Source of the DNA: Azophilus sp965215035
Lineage (GTDB): Bacteria > Pseudomonadota > Gammaproteobacteria > Pseudomonadales > Azotimanducaceae
Length of the DNA: 64,000 nt
Direction of reading: 5' to 3'
NCBI GenBank assembly: GCA_965215035.1
Contig: OZ244040.1
Span: 930,001 to 994,000, forward strand
The translations under genes and the position numbers were made by a program. The notes under the pieces are model-generated. The model searched no databases, was not told where the DNA came from, and was given only the letters and a program-made list of their open reading frames with translations. The stretch's first letter is position 1. Every line of letters begins with the position of its first letter. Shown one piece after another: positions 41,531-49,992 of this stretch.

Positions 41531-43729
41531 TCAGGCGTCGGCGTCTTGGTTGCGGAGTGCCCCGGGATGCAGCGGCAGCCGTATGCATACCTCCGCGAAC
41601 TCGCCCGGCACGGTGTCGACGCTGATCGATCCACCGTGCCGGGCAATGATATCCGCAGTCAGGGATAGCCCGAGGCCGGTGCCCTTGCCCGCCTCCTTGG
41701 TCGTCACGAAGGGCTCGAACATGCGTTGCCGCAGTTCCTCGGGAATACCCGGGCCGTTGTCGCGCACCCAGAACTCGAACCCGTCATCGACACGGCGGCT
41801 GCCGATACCCAGTTCGGGCTCATAGCCGTCTTCTAGAGACTGGCGTTTTTCCTCAATCGCCTGGCAGGCATTGGTCAGAATATTCAAAAACGCCCGGCTG
41901 ATATCCTGGGGTACCACCTCGACCATGCCGATGCCTTCGTCGATGTCTTCCCGCATGGTGACGTTGAATGCCTTGTTGTGGGCGCGCATGGCGTGATAGG
42001 CGAGGTCTCGGTATTGCTTGAGCAGCGCGTTGAGATCGGTTTCCCGCCAGTCGCCCGCCTCGGCCCGGGAATGTTCCAGCATGTTGTGCACGATGCCGTC
42101 CGCCCGGCTGCTGTGTTCCCGCACCTTGGTTAGGTTGACCCGAAGATCGTTGAGTATCCCATCGACCTCCTCGGCCAGTTCGGCATTCTCGCTCCCCGAT
42201 TCCGCGACGATCTCGCCGATCTCCTCAATCAGCTCAATCGAGACTTCGGTGAAGTTGTTGACGAAATTCAGCGGATTCTTGATTTCGTGGGCCACCCCGG
42301 CGGTCAACTGGCCGAGAGAAGCCAACTTCTCCTCGGCGACGATCTGTTCCTGGGCCTTGTGCAGCCGTTCCAGGGCCTGTTCCAGGTCCTTGTTCTTAGT
42401 GTCGAGCTCCTCCGCCAGCTTCTCGACCAGGTTCAACCGCTGCACCTCCAAGGCATAGCGGCGGAACACCTCCAGCGCGTTTGCCATGTCGGTGACCTCG
42501 TCGTTGCCCGAAACGGTGACCGGGGCCTCTAGGTCGCCCCCGGCCATATCCCGCATGGATACGGCAAGGCCCACCAGGCGCCGGACAAGGTATCCGCCGA
42601 CGAACAACCAGCCGATAAGTACGGCACCGGCAACGCTGACCATGGTCAACACCACCAGCACCAGGATGCCGGTGGCCGCCGCGGCCTGGGATTCCGCATT
42701 GACAGTGACGGCGTCGCTGTTCACCTCCTCCACCAGCCGCTCCATATCGGCCAACAACTCGGCGGAAGCCCGACGTCCAGCGGCCAGGGATTCCCCCTCC
42801 TGACGCAGCCGGTCAAGGGTTTCCCGGCGTAGCGCGAAGATGCCGTTTGCCGACTCGCCGATGCCCAGCAAACGCTCCGAGTCCCTTGCCAGGGGCTCGA
42901 TCGGCGGGTGCGACGCCAGGCGCAGAATCACCCGCCGCAGGTTGTACGCCGCGCTCTGAAACCGCTCCTCCACGGTTCCGAGCAGGTCGCGGTCGGTGAG
43001 CATCAGCGCCTCTCCCATCAGCCGGCCGGCAAGGTTCGCCTGCTGACTGATCTCGATCAGGTCGCGGTAGTAGGCAAGTTCGCCACCCCAATCGCGCTCC
43101 GCCAGCGGTTCGGGCCTATCCCCCAGGTTGTGCATACCCTCCACCAGGAAAAACCCCTGGTCGTCGATCGCCACGGCGATGGCGCGTTCAACCATCTTGT
43201 TGATTTCGCCGAGTTCCTCGGACAAGTCCTCCAGAGTGCGCGCGATCTCCAGGCGACGGCCGGAAGACCGGTATACCTCCTCAAGAAGGACGCCAAAGCT
43301 GTTTAGACGGGATTCCAGGGCCCGCACCTGGTCGCCGAGCCCCGCGCCGGTGTGGATTTCCTCCACGGCGTCCAAAAGTTCCTCGCGCTCCCAGAGAACC
43401 GCTCCGGAAACGACCTCGTGTTCGTCCAAGGATGTTGCCGACACCATGCGCACGGCCCCATTGACCAGGGTAGCGCTCTGGCGGGCGACCTCGACCGCCC
43501 GGCTGAGGTTGGGGATGCTCTGCACGGCCAGGCGCGACTGGTAATCGACAATCTTATTCAAGAAGTAGTAGGCGACGAAGCTGGCCAAGGTTACCAGCGC
43601 AACGCTGCCGAACAGCCCCATGTAAATCTTTGGCCCAATGCCGATGCGCCGCTGCCATTTTTGCTCGGCGGCGGGCACCGGGGCAGCGTCCGAGCCGGGA
43701 GCGGGCTTGTTCCCCGCCATTTCCGTCAC
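41531..43729 (-). CDS. Membrane sensor histidine kinase with periplasmic helical domain and HAMP
   Basis: A 732-residue kinase: helix 1 at about 35-57, a mostly helical periplasmic domain of about 290 residues, helix 2 at about 352-380, HAMP at about 380-432, a coiled coil to about 470, then HisKA with phospho-His481 in 'LTAGVAHEIKNPLNFVNNF'. The HATPase domain shows 'AFLNILTNACQAIEE', 'FWVRDNGPGIPEELRQRMFE' and 'GKGTGLGLSLTADIIARHGG'. The GTG start overlaps the stop of the binding-protein gene (GTGA); an ATG three codons downstream is possible. As last gene of the five-gene operon it probably phosphorylates the response-regulator phosphatase encoded two genes upstream, after sensing the state of the periplasmic binding protein. 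Confidence 0.92.
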   Translation of the reverse strand: MTEMAGNKPAPGSDAAPVPAAEQKWQRRIGIGPKIYMGLFGSVALVTLASFVAYYFLNKIVDYQSRLAVQSIPNLSRAVEVARQSATLVNGAVRMVSATSLDEHEVVSGAVLWEREELLDAVEEIHTGAGLGDQVRALESRLNSFGVLLEEVYRSSGRRLEIARTLEDLSEELGEINKMVERAIAVAIDDQGFFLVEGMHNLGDRPEPLAERDWGGELAYYRDLIEISQQANLAGRLMGEALMLTDRDLLGTVEERFQSAAYNLRRVILRLASHPPIEPLARDSERLLGIGESANGIFALRRETLDRLRQEGESLAAGRRASAELLADMERLVEEVNSDAVTVNAESQAAAATGILVLVVLTMVSVAGAVLIGWLFVGGYLVRRLVGLAVSMRDMAGGDLEAPVTVSGNDEVTDMANALEVFRRYALEVQRLNLVEKLAEELDTKNKDLEQALERLHKAQEQIVAEEKLASLGQLTAGVAHEIKNPLNFVNNFTEVSIELIEEIGEIVAESGSENAELAEEVDGILNDLRVNLTKVREHSSRADGIVHNMLEHSRAEAGDWRETDLNALLKQYRDLAYHAMRAHNKAFNVTMREDIDEGIGMVEVVPQDISRAFLNILTNACQAIEEKRQSLEDGYEPELGIGSRRVDDGFEFWVRDNGPGIPEELRQRMFEPFVTTKEAGKGTGLGLSLTADIIARHGGSISVDTVPGEFAEVCIRLPLHPGALRNQDADA

Positions 43730-44970
43730 CGCCCGATCTCCAGGGTCGGCCGAACCTTGCCCTCGCCGTCAATCACGGTGAGATAGACCCGGTCGGAACC
43801 CTGATTGTCCCTTGGGCCGTAGCCGAGTTCGAAACCACCGAGATCGATGGTCGGCGTGTTCCGCAACTTGTCGAGAAACAGCGCCGGCGTCGCTTGCGGC
43901 CCCGACAGGCGCAACCCTTCCACTACCAGGCGCCCCGCCAGGTAGCCTTCCAGGGAGACGAAGCCGGGTGCGCTGTCCGGTGCAACCGCCGCCAGCGCCT
44001 TCTGGTAGCGCGCCACCACCGGAATGCGCGCATCCAGTGGAAAGGGCACCACCTGGGTGATGTGCATGCCCTCGCCATCGGGGCCGAGTTCCTGGGCCAG
44101 GGTCGAACTGCCCACAAAGGAAATGCTAACGAAATAGGGGTTGAACCCCAGCCGCCGGGCCCACCGGACTAGGCTGGCCGTGGGCTTGTAGGCACCGATA
44201 ATGATGACCGCCTCGGGTTTGAAGCGGCGCAGATCAAGCAAGGGCACCTTGACGCTTTCCGTGTTGCGCGGATAGTCCACTTCGGCGGCCAGCGTGAGGC
44301 CATGGGCCTCGAGCCCCCGGCGCACCCCCTCCAGGCCCGCCTGGCCATAGGAGTCGTCCTGGTAGAGAACGCCGATGCGGGTGATGCCCAGATCCTGGTT
44401 CAGTCGTGCCACGATCTCGGCGGTTTCCTGGAAATAGGAAGCGCGCACGTTAACCACATTCGCAGGTTCGCCCGCCTCGCGCAGAAACTGCGCGCCGGTA
44501 AATGGGGCAATATAGGGCACACCGGCATCGCTGGTTACGGGTTGGGCAGCCCGAGAGGTTGGGGTGCCGATGCCGCCCACCAGCGCGAACACATCCTCTT
44601 CCTCGATTAGCCTCCTGGTGTTGGCGATAGCGGCTTCCGGCTCATAGGCATCGTCCAGGGTGACCAGCGACAATAGGCACCCATGCATCCCGCCATCTCG
44701 GTTGACCTCCTCGAAGGCGGCCAACAAACCCAGGCGCATTTCTTGGCCCAGCATACTGGCCGGCCCACTCAGGGCCGCGGATTGGCCGAATGTGTATTCG
44801 GGCCCGTGCCCGTCGCGGCGCTGCTTGCAGGGTTGCCCCTGCACAGGAGATTGGCCAACTGCGTATTCGGGAGCCTGCTCGTTCCCGTCCCCCGGCTCGA
44901 CGGCTTCATTTGCCCAGGCGATCACGGCGAACCCGAGCAGTGCCGCGGCAGAGAGCGAGTGACGGCGCAT
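43726..44970 (-). CDS. Periplasmic substrate-binding protein (LivK-like, type 1 fold), probable ligand sensor
   Basis: A 414-residue protein with an N-terminal signal peptide (cleavage after about residue 20, 'AVIAWA'). The mature part matches Leu/Ile/Val-type binding proteins: 'YTFGQSAALSGPASMLGQEM' opens the first lobe, then 'FALVGGIGTPTSRAAQPVTS', 'ITRIGVLYQDDSYGQAGLEG' and 'FKPEAVIIIGAYKPTASLVR'. No permease or ATPase genes accompany it; the downstream partner is a histidine kinase with a large periplasmic domain, so it is more likely a sensor than a transporter component. Residues 35-43 and 58-66 are a duplicated segment. It overlaps both neighbours, by 1 and 4 nt. Confidence 0.85.
   Translation of the reverse strand: MRRHSLSAAALLGFAVIAWANEAVEPGDGNEQAPEYAVGQSPVQGQPCKQRRDGHGPEYTFGQSAALSGPASMLGQEMRLGLLAAFEEVNRDGGMHGCLLSLVTLDDAYEPEAAIANTRRLIEEEDVFALVGGIGTPTSRAAQPVTSDAGVPYIAPFTGAQFLREAGEPANVVNVRASYFQETAEIVARLNQDLGITRIGVLYQDDSYGQAGLEGVRRGLEAHGLTLAAEVDYPRNTESVKVPLLDLRRFKPEAVIIIGAYKPTASLVRWARRLGFNPYFVSISFVGSSTLAQELGPDGEGMHITQVVPFPLDARIPVVARYQKALAAVAPDSAPGFVSLEGYLAGRLVVEGLRLSGPQATPALFLDKLRNTPTIDLGGFELGYGPRDNQGSDRVYLTVIDGEGKVRPTLEIGR
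44780..44871 (-). repeat. In-frame 69-bp-period duplication near the start of the binding-protein gene
   Basis: Segments 44780-44802 and 44849-44871 agree at 20 of 23 positions and are 69 bp (23 codons) apart. They encode PEYTFGQS and PEYAVGQS. The second in protein order is the family's normal first strand, so the N-terminal copy is the extra one. Confidence 0.7.
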
Positions 44971-46160
44971 CAGCCCATTCCGGGCCCGCCGTCCGCCGGT
45001 TTGCTGGCGTTCCAGCGCAGTGCCAGGCAGGTCATGTCGTCGAACTGCTCCCTACCTTGCGTAAACTCCCCGACCGACTCGACAACCTTGTCCACCAGCG
45101 TGCTCATGGACGAGTGGCCCGCGGCGCGCAATTGAATATCCAGGCGGTGTTCCCCGAACTCATCGTCCGACGCATTGTGCGCCTCGGTAATGCCATCCGT
45201 GTACAGAAACAGCGCATCGCCGGGTTTCAATTGGATTTCACGTTCGTTGAAATGGTGCCCGGAAGCAATGCCGATCGGTAGGTTGCCGGTTGACGGGATG
45301 GCTTCCACCGCGCCATCGGCGCTGCGCACGATACGCGGTGGATTATGGCCGCCATTGCTGTAGCGCAAACGGCCGCTACGGAGGTCGAGCGCACCGTAGT
45401 ATAGGGTTACGAACATGCAGGCATCGTTCTCCCGACTCACCAATTCGTTCACCTCGCCCAGGCAACGGGCGGGTGATTCGTTGTTGCGGGCGGCGGACTT
45501 CAGGAGCGCCCAGGTCACCATCGTGAACAGCGCCGCCGGCACGCCCTTGCCGGAAACATCGGCGACGACCAGACCCAGCCGATTCTCGTCGAGCGCAAAA
45601 TAGTCGTAAAAGTCACCGCCAACCTCCCGCGCGGGCGTTACCTGGGCGTACAGGTCGTAGTACGGGTTCGGCGGAGACACCGAAGGCAGTATCGACTGCT
45701 GCACATTCTTCGCGACGGCAAGTTCCTGCTGCAGGGAGACCAGGCGATCGTGCGAGACAAGAGCCTGCTGGGTGGCCTCTATGTGTTTCAGGGTCTTCTC
45801 GATGGTGATGCGCAGGTCGTTGAAATCGATGGGCTTGGTGACGAAGTCGAATGCCCCCCGATTCATCGCGGTGCGGATATTGGCCATGTCGCCGTAGGCC
45901 GAGATGATCACGGCGCGTATTTGCGGGTTGGCGCTTTCAAGCTGGCCCAGCAAGGTGAGCCCATCCATCACCGGCATGTTGATGTCGGAGAGAACCAGGC
46001 GGATATCGGGGTTTTCCTCTAGCGTATCCAGCGCTTCCTGGCCGTTGTGGGCAAAGAGGAATTCGAGCTCGCCCTTGCGGATACTGCGGCGAAACCGCTG
46101 GCGCACCAGCAACGACAGGTCTTCCTCGTCGTCGACCATGAGTATTCGGGTGGTGGCCAT
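44970..46160 (-). CDS. Response regulator with PP2C-type (SpoIIE/RsbU) phosphatase output
   Basis: A 396-residue two-domain protein. The receiver domain (1-125) has the acidic pair Asp10-Asp11, phosphoacceptor Asp59 ('LVLSDINMPVMDG'), the Ser of 'AVIISAYGD' and Lys in 'FVTKPIDF'. After a coiled-coil linker ('SHDRLVSLQQELAVAKNVQQ') comes a SpoIIE-type serine phosphatase with metal-binding aspartates in 'AREVGGDFYDYFAL', 'LVVADVSGKGVPAALF' and 'REQFDDMTCLAL'. It should dephosphorylate the STAS protein encoded just upstream when activated by the histidine kinase. Stop and binding-protein start overlap (TGATG). Confidence 0.92.
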   Translation of the reverse strand: MATTRILMVDDEEDLSLLVRQRFRRSIRKGELEFLFAHNGQEALDTLEENPDIRLVLSDINMPVMDGLTLLGQLESANPQIRAVIISAYGDMANIRTAMNRGAFDFVTKPIDFNDLRITIEKTLKHIEATQQALVSHDRLVSLQQELAVAKNVQQSILPSVSPPNPYYDLYAQVTPAREVGGDFYDYFALDENRLGLVVADVSGKGVPAALFTMVTWALLKSAARNNESPARCLGEVNELVSRENDACMFVTLYYGALDLRSGRLRYSNGGHNPPRIVRSADGAVEAIPSTGNLPIGIASGHHFNEREIQLKPGDALFLYTDGITEAHNASDDEFGEHRLDIQLRAAGHSSMSTLVDKVVESVGEFTQGREQFDDMTCLALRWNASKPADGGPGMG

Positions 46161-46190
46161 GGCGGTGAATGCCCTGGTTGTGGGCGTCGG

Positions 46191-46541
46191 TCAGATGGCG
46201 CCGAGCGCCTCGGCGCGGTTGTCGTGCACGGCCAGAATCTTGTCAAAGCCACTGACCGCGAACACTTCGGCGATCTGTTTCGACAAGCCGCAAAAGATCG
46301 CCTTGCCACCCTTGGATTGGGTGTCCCGCGCCGCCACCAGCAAAACCCTCAAGCCGGCGCTGCTGATGTACTTGAGATCGGCGAAATCGAATATCAGAAT
46401 CGTCTGGCCGGCTTCCAGTTGACCCCGCATAGCGCTCTCGAGGTCGCCCGCGTTGGTTCCGTCCACGCGTCCGGCGGGGCACAGGATGACGCCTTTGGCA
46501 TGCTGTTCCATCGGTATCGAAAGTTGCGTTTGATCGCTCAT
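46191..46541 (-). CDS. Anti-sigma-factor antagonist (STAS domain)
   Basis: A 116-residue single STAS-domain protein of the SpoIIAA/RsbV type. The conserved strand-loop-helix 'FADLKYISSAGLRVLLVAAR' carries the phosphorylatable serine, Ser61 by alignment with 'DSSGLG' of SpoIIAA (the preceding Asp is replaced by Ser). It is expected to be phosphorylated by the anti-sigma kinase whose gene overlaps it by 4 nt (ATGA), and dephosphorylated by the PP2C protein encoded 30 bp downstream. This is the classical partner-switch arrangement. Confidence 0.9.
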   Translation of the reverse strand: MSDQTQLSIPMEQHAKGVILCPAGRVDGTNAGDLESAMRGQLEAGQTILIFDFADLKYISSAGLRVLLVAARDTQSKGGKAIFCGLSKQIAEVFAVSGFDKILAVHDNRAEALGAI

Positions 46542-46993
46542 TCTCCCTCCAATTTTATTCGCAAGGTGATTCGATTTACGCCACTCTCCCGCCTATAGCT
46601 GGCGCTATCGGTAAACTGTGTCACAAGAAAGACACCCAGCCCGCCTACGGGCCGTTCGTCCAGGGCCAGTTTGGTGTCCGGCGTCGAGGCATCCTGAAAT
46701 GGGTCGAAGGCAATGCCGTTGTCCTCATATTGCGCAGTCACCCCATCTGCGGTGCGGCCAAGGCGTATGCGCACCTCGGCCTTCACCGCCTCCGGGAACC
46801 CATAGTTGAAGCTGTTTGTGACGAGTTCGTCAAGAACCAGGTTCAACCGATAGGCATCTTCGACGCCGAGCGAGTGATTGGCGGCAAACTGCTCGACAGT
46901 GTTCGCCAAGGTCGCTAGCGCCTTGCCGAGTTCTGGCGGCAGGCGCACATCCACGCCCCGCTCAAGGGTCGATAGCTCGCTGGCATCCAACAT
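46538..46993 (-). CDS. Anti-sigma regulatory factor, serine kinase (RsbW-like GHKL ATPase)
   Basis: A 151-residue HATPase_c protein. The N-box is 'NLVLDELVTNSFNYGFPEAV', the G1 box 'QYEDNGIAFDPFQDAS', and the G2-like 'RPVGGLGVFLVTQFTDSASY' follows. This composition is typical of RsbW/SpoIIAB-type kinases that bind either a sigma factor or a STAS antagonist. The ATG 46993 fits the family; the frame is open for 53 codons upstream without similarity. It is first in the operon. No sigma-factor gene lies in the window, so the regulated target is unknown; it could also be a non-sigma partner. Confidence 0.88.
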   Translation of the reverse strand: MLDASELSTLERGVDVRLPPELGKALATLANTVEQFAANHSLGVEDAYRLNLVLDELVTNSFNYGFPEAVKAEVRIRLGRTADGVTAQYEDNGIAFDPFQDASTPDTKLALDERPVGGLGVFLVTQFTDSASYRRESGVNRITLRIKLEGE

Positions 46994-47267
46994 CCTGTGG
47001 ATATTACACCTAATATGAGCATGGAAACCATTGCGGATATTATGGAATAATCGCTTCGATTGCCCCCGGACACCGGTGTCGGCCGAGCCGCCCACCGCGC
47101 TGCCGCGTAGCGGTCGCGCCGATTCGGAACCGGAGTGCATACTTTCACGCAAGCCCGCCGGTCGAGCGCGGGTCTTGCGCTTGGTCTATCGACCAAATGC
47201 CGCCTCCGGCCTGTGGCCGCGGTGGTTGGGATGGTTGGCCATGGTTGGCTAACGGAGGGCTGCTGGC
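46994..47267. promoter_or_regulatory. Divergent regulatory region between the signalling operon and the TonB receptor, with G-rich array
   Basis: The left part (46994-47055) is notably AT-rich for this genome and contains repeated AATATCC/GGATATT words, so it probably holds the promoters of both transcripts. TGGAAA (47022-47027) and AATAAT (47046-47051), 18 bp apart, are a weak rightward candidate. Three GGTTGG hexamers at 47224-47229, 47233-47238 and 47243-47248 lie just before the receptor's ribosome site GGAGGG (47254-47259). Confidence 0.4.
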
Positions 47268-49862
47268 ATGAATCTCTTCAGGTTATCCAAGGTTGTTAGG
47301 AGCGGCGCCGCCTGTGTCGCCGTCTTGTGCCCGGCGTTGTTGGTAGCGGGCCCTGCCCAGGCGGAGAGCACGGGGGAGGCGCCGCACACGGCGGCCGCAT
47401 CGAATGCGGTCGTGGAGGAAGTGATTGTCATCGGTTCCCGGCGGCGCGACCGTTCCGCGGCCGATTCGCCGGTTCCCGTCGATGTCATTGGCGGCGACGA
47501 GTTTTCCGCCCAAGGCGATTCCAACATGGATTCCCTGATCGCGAGCCTTGTGCCCTCCTACAACGTCAGCCAAGAACCGATAAGCGATGCTGGAACCTTC
47601 ATTCGCCCCGCGACCCTGCGCGGACTGGCGCCCGACGCCACCCTGGTGTTGGTCAACGGCAAGCGGCGCCACCGGGCCGCCGTCATCGCACTGCTCGGTG
47701 CCGGCATTTCCGGCGGTGCCCAGGGGCCGGATGTCTCTGTCATTCCGGCCATCGCCCTAGACCGCCTGGAGGTGCTGCGGGACGGGGCTTCGGCGCAGTA
47801 CGGCTCCGATGCAATCGCCGGCATCATGAATTTCGTGCTGAAGGAGGACAATTCCGGCATGAGGGTTGACGCCAAGTGGGGCAGCCACTACGAAGGCGAC
47901 GGCGACGCCTATACGCTGTCCACCAACCTGGGCCTGCCCTTGACGGAATACGGTTTCGCCAACCTGAGCTTCGAGTGGAAGGAATCAGACCCCACCAACC
48001 GCAGCGTGCAGCGCGGCGACGCCCAGGCGCTGATCGATGCCGGCAACACCCATGTACGCCAGCCGGCGGCGCAGATCTGGGGCGCGCCGGAATATTCAGA
48101 TGACTTCAAGCTGTTCGGCAACTTCGGCATCGATCTGGATAACGGCATGGAAGCCTATGCCTTTGGCAACTGGGCGGAGCGCCAGGTGGAGGGCGGGTTC
48201 TTCTACCGCAATCCCCACACCCGGGGCGGGGTGTTCCGGGGGCCAGAGGTGGACGGCGTGCCCACGGTCAAGGTCGCGGACCTCTCCGGTGACCTGTCGG
48301 CCAACTGCCCGATCGTGCCGATTGTCAACAACGTGGCCGATTCCAGTGCGCTGGCGGCCGTGGCGGCGAACCCGAATTGCTACACGCTCTACGAAAAGTT
48401 CCCCGGCGGCTTCACACCCCAGTTTGGCGGCTACATCGACGACTACGCGCTAGCGGGCGGTGTGCGCGGTGAACTGGGAAGCTGGTTCTTCGATGTGAGC
48501 GCATCGGCCGGGCGCAGCAACGCGGAGTTCTACATCTACAACACGATCAATCCGCAGCTCTTGGGCCAACGGAACGACATTCCCGTCTACTACGACGCGG
48601 GCGCCTATACCGAGACCGACCGGGTGGTCAATATCGATGTATCCAGGCCCGTCGATGTCGGCAACCTCTACGGGCCGGTGCATGTGGCCCTCGGTTTCGA
48701 GTACCGGGACGAAACCTTCAAAATCACCAACGGCGACCCCAACTCGTTCTACATCGATCGTGAATACCGCCTTGCCGAACAAGGTTTTGGTATCGGCTCG
48801 AACGGGTTTCCCGGGTTCCCGCCGGGCGACGCGGGGAAGAACAAGTCGAGCTCCATCGGCACCTACATCGACCTGGAATCGAACGTGACGGAACGTGTTC
48901 TAGTCGGTGCCGCGCTACGCTACGAGGACTACAAGGCCTATGGCGACACACTCGACGGCAAGCTAGCCCTACGCGTGCAGCTTGCCGAGTCGGTGGCGCT
49001 GCGCGGTGCCCTGAGCACCGGCTTCCGGGTACCCACCGCCGGGCAGGCAAACCTGCGCAACGTCACCACCGAGTTCAACATGGGCCAGTTGGCCGATATC
49101 GCCACGCTGCCGCCGACCAATCCGGTCGCCCAACAGAAGGGGGCCACCGCGCTGACGCCGGAAGAGTCCGTCAACATCACCATTGGCGCCGTGTTCAACA
49201 CCGGCCCCCTCGACATCACCGTCGACTACTACAACATCGAGATCAAGGACAGAATCGCGTTCACCAGCCGCTTCAACCTAGATGCGTCGGATATCGAGGA
49301 TCTGCTCGCCGCCGGTGTCAGCGACGCCAGGAGCTTCACCTCTGTGCGTTTCTTCTCCAATCAGCAGACGGTGCGGGCCAAGGGCATCGACCTGGTCGCA
49401 ACACTGCCCTTCGAGTTGGCCGGCGGGATGTCGGCCCTGACCGCGGTCGCGAACTTTTCCGACATTGAACTTACCAAGTTCAACCCGGACTTCACCAGCG
49501 AAAACCGGCGGCTACAGATCGAGAGAGGCCGCCCCGACACGCGCTTTGTCGTGACCTGGACGCATCGGCAGGGACCCTGGCGGTTCATGGCCCGGGGCCG
49601 TTACTACGGCGACTACTACGATGCGCCGACCAGCGATCCCTCCGTGTCCTATTATCCCGATCCGGACTTCCTAGTGGATCTGGAGGCGGCATTCGAAGTC
49701 GGCGAGTCGCTGACCCTGCTGGTCGGCGCGCAGAACGCCCTCGATACCTATCCGCAGAAGAACCCGGCCGGCGAGGTGACCGGGCTGATCTACCCGGAGG
49801 GTTCTCCCTACAGCTTCAACGGCGGCTTCTACTACCTGCGCGCCAGTTGGCAACGGCCGTAG
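47268..49862 (+). CDS. TonB-dependent outer-membrane receptor
   Basis: An 864-residue outer-membrane transporter. The signal peptide (about 32 residues, ending 'LVAGPAQA') is followed by a TonB box, 'EEVIVIGSRR', and the plug domain ('PATLRGLAPDATLVLVNGKR', 'IPAIALDRLEVLRDGASAQY' and 'GSDAIAGIMNFVLK'). The rest is the beta-barrel, ending in 'FNGGFYYLRASWQRP' with a C-terminal aromatic-rich strand. The ligand is unknown; similar receptors in marine and environmental gammaproteobacteria take up siderophores, vitamins or oligosaccharides. It has a good Shine-Dalgarno 8 nt from the ATG. It is divergent from the signalling operon, which could regulate it, but nothing in sequence proves this. Confidence 0.93.
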   Translation: MNLFRLSKVVRSGAACVAVLCPALLVAGPAQAESTGEAPHTAAASNAVVEEVIVIGSRRRDRSAADSPVPVDVIGGDEFSAQGDSNMDSLIASLVPSYNVSQEPISDAGTFIRPATLRGLAPDATLVLVNGKRRHRAAVIALLGAGISGGAQGPDVSVIPAIALDRLEVLRDGASAQYGSDAIAGIMNFVLKEDNSGMRVDAKWGSHYEGDGDAYTLSTNLGLPLTEYGFANLSFEWKESDPTNRSVQRGDAQALIDAGNTHVRQPAAQIWGAPEYSDDFKLFGNFGIDLDNGMEAYAFGNWAERQVEGGFFYRNPHTRGGVFRGPEVDGVPTVKVADLSGDLSANCPIVPIVNNVADSSALAAVAANPNCYTLYEKFPGGFTPQFGGYIDDYALAGGVRGELGSWFFDVSASAGRSNAEFYIYNTINPQLLGQRNDIPVYYDAGAYTETDRVVNIDVSRPVDVGNLYGPVHVALGFEYRDETFKITNGDPNSFYIDREYRLAEQGFGIGSNGFPGFPPGDAGKNKSSSIGTYIDLESNVTERVLVGAALRYEDYKAYGDTLDGKLALRVQLAESVALRGALSTGFRVPTAGQANLRNVTTEFNMGQLADIATLPPTNPVAQQKGATALTPEESVNITIGAVFNTGPLDITVDYYNIEIKDRIAFTSRFNLDASDIEDLLAAGVSDARSFTSVRFFSNQQTVRAKGIDLVATLPFELAGGMSALTAVANFSDIELTKFNPDFTSENRRLQIERGRPDTRFVVTWTHRQGPWRFMARGRYYGDYYDAPTSDPSVSYYPDPDFLVDLEAAFEVGESLTLLVGAQNALDTYPQKNPAGEVTGLIYPEGSPYSFNGGFYYLRASWQRP

Positions 49863-49992
49863 CAAGGCGGACTTGCCCGGAGTTTCCTAGGCGGTCGGAC
49901 GCGCATGGCCGGGGCGGCCCCGGCATCCCGGATTCGTGGTGCCGAGGGCCCGACAACCGAGGCCAGTGCGTGGTCGGGTGTCGGGTTGAATA

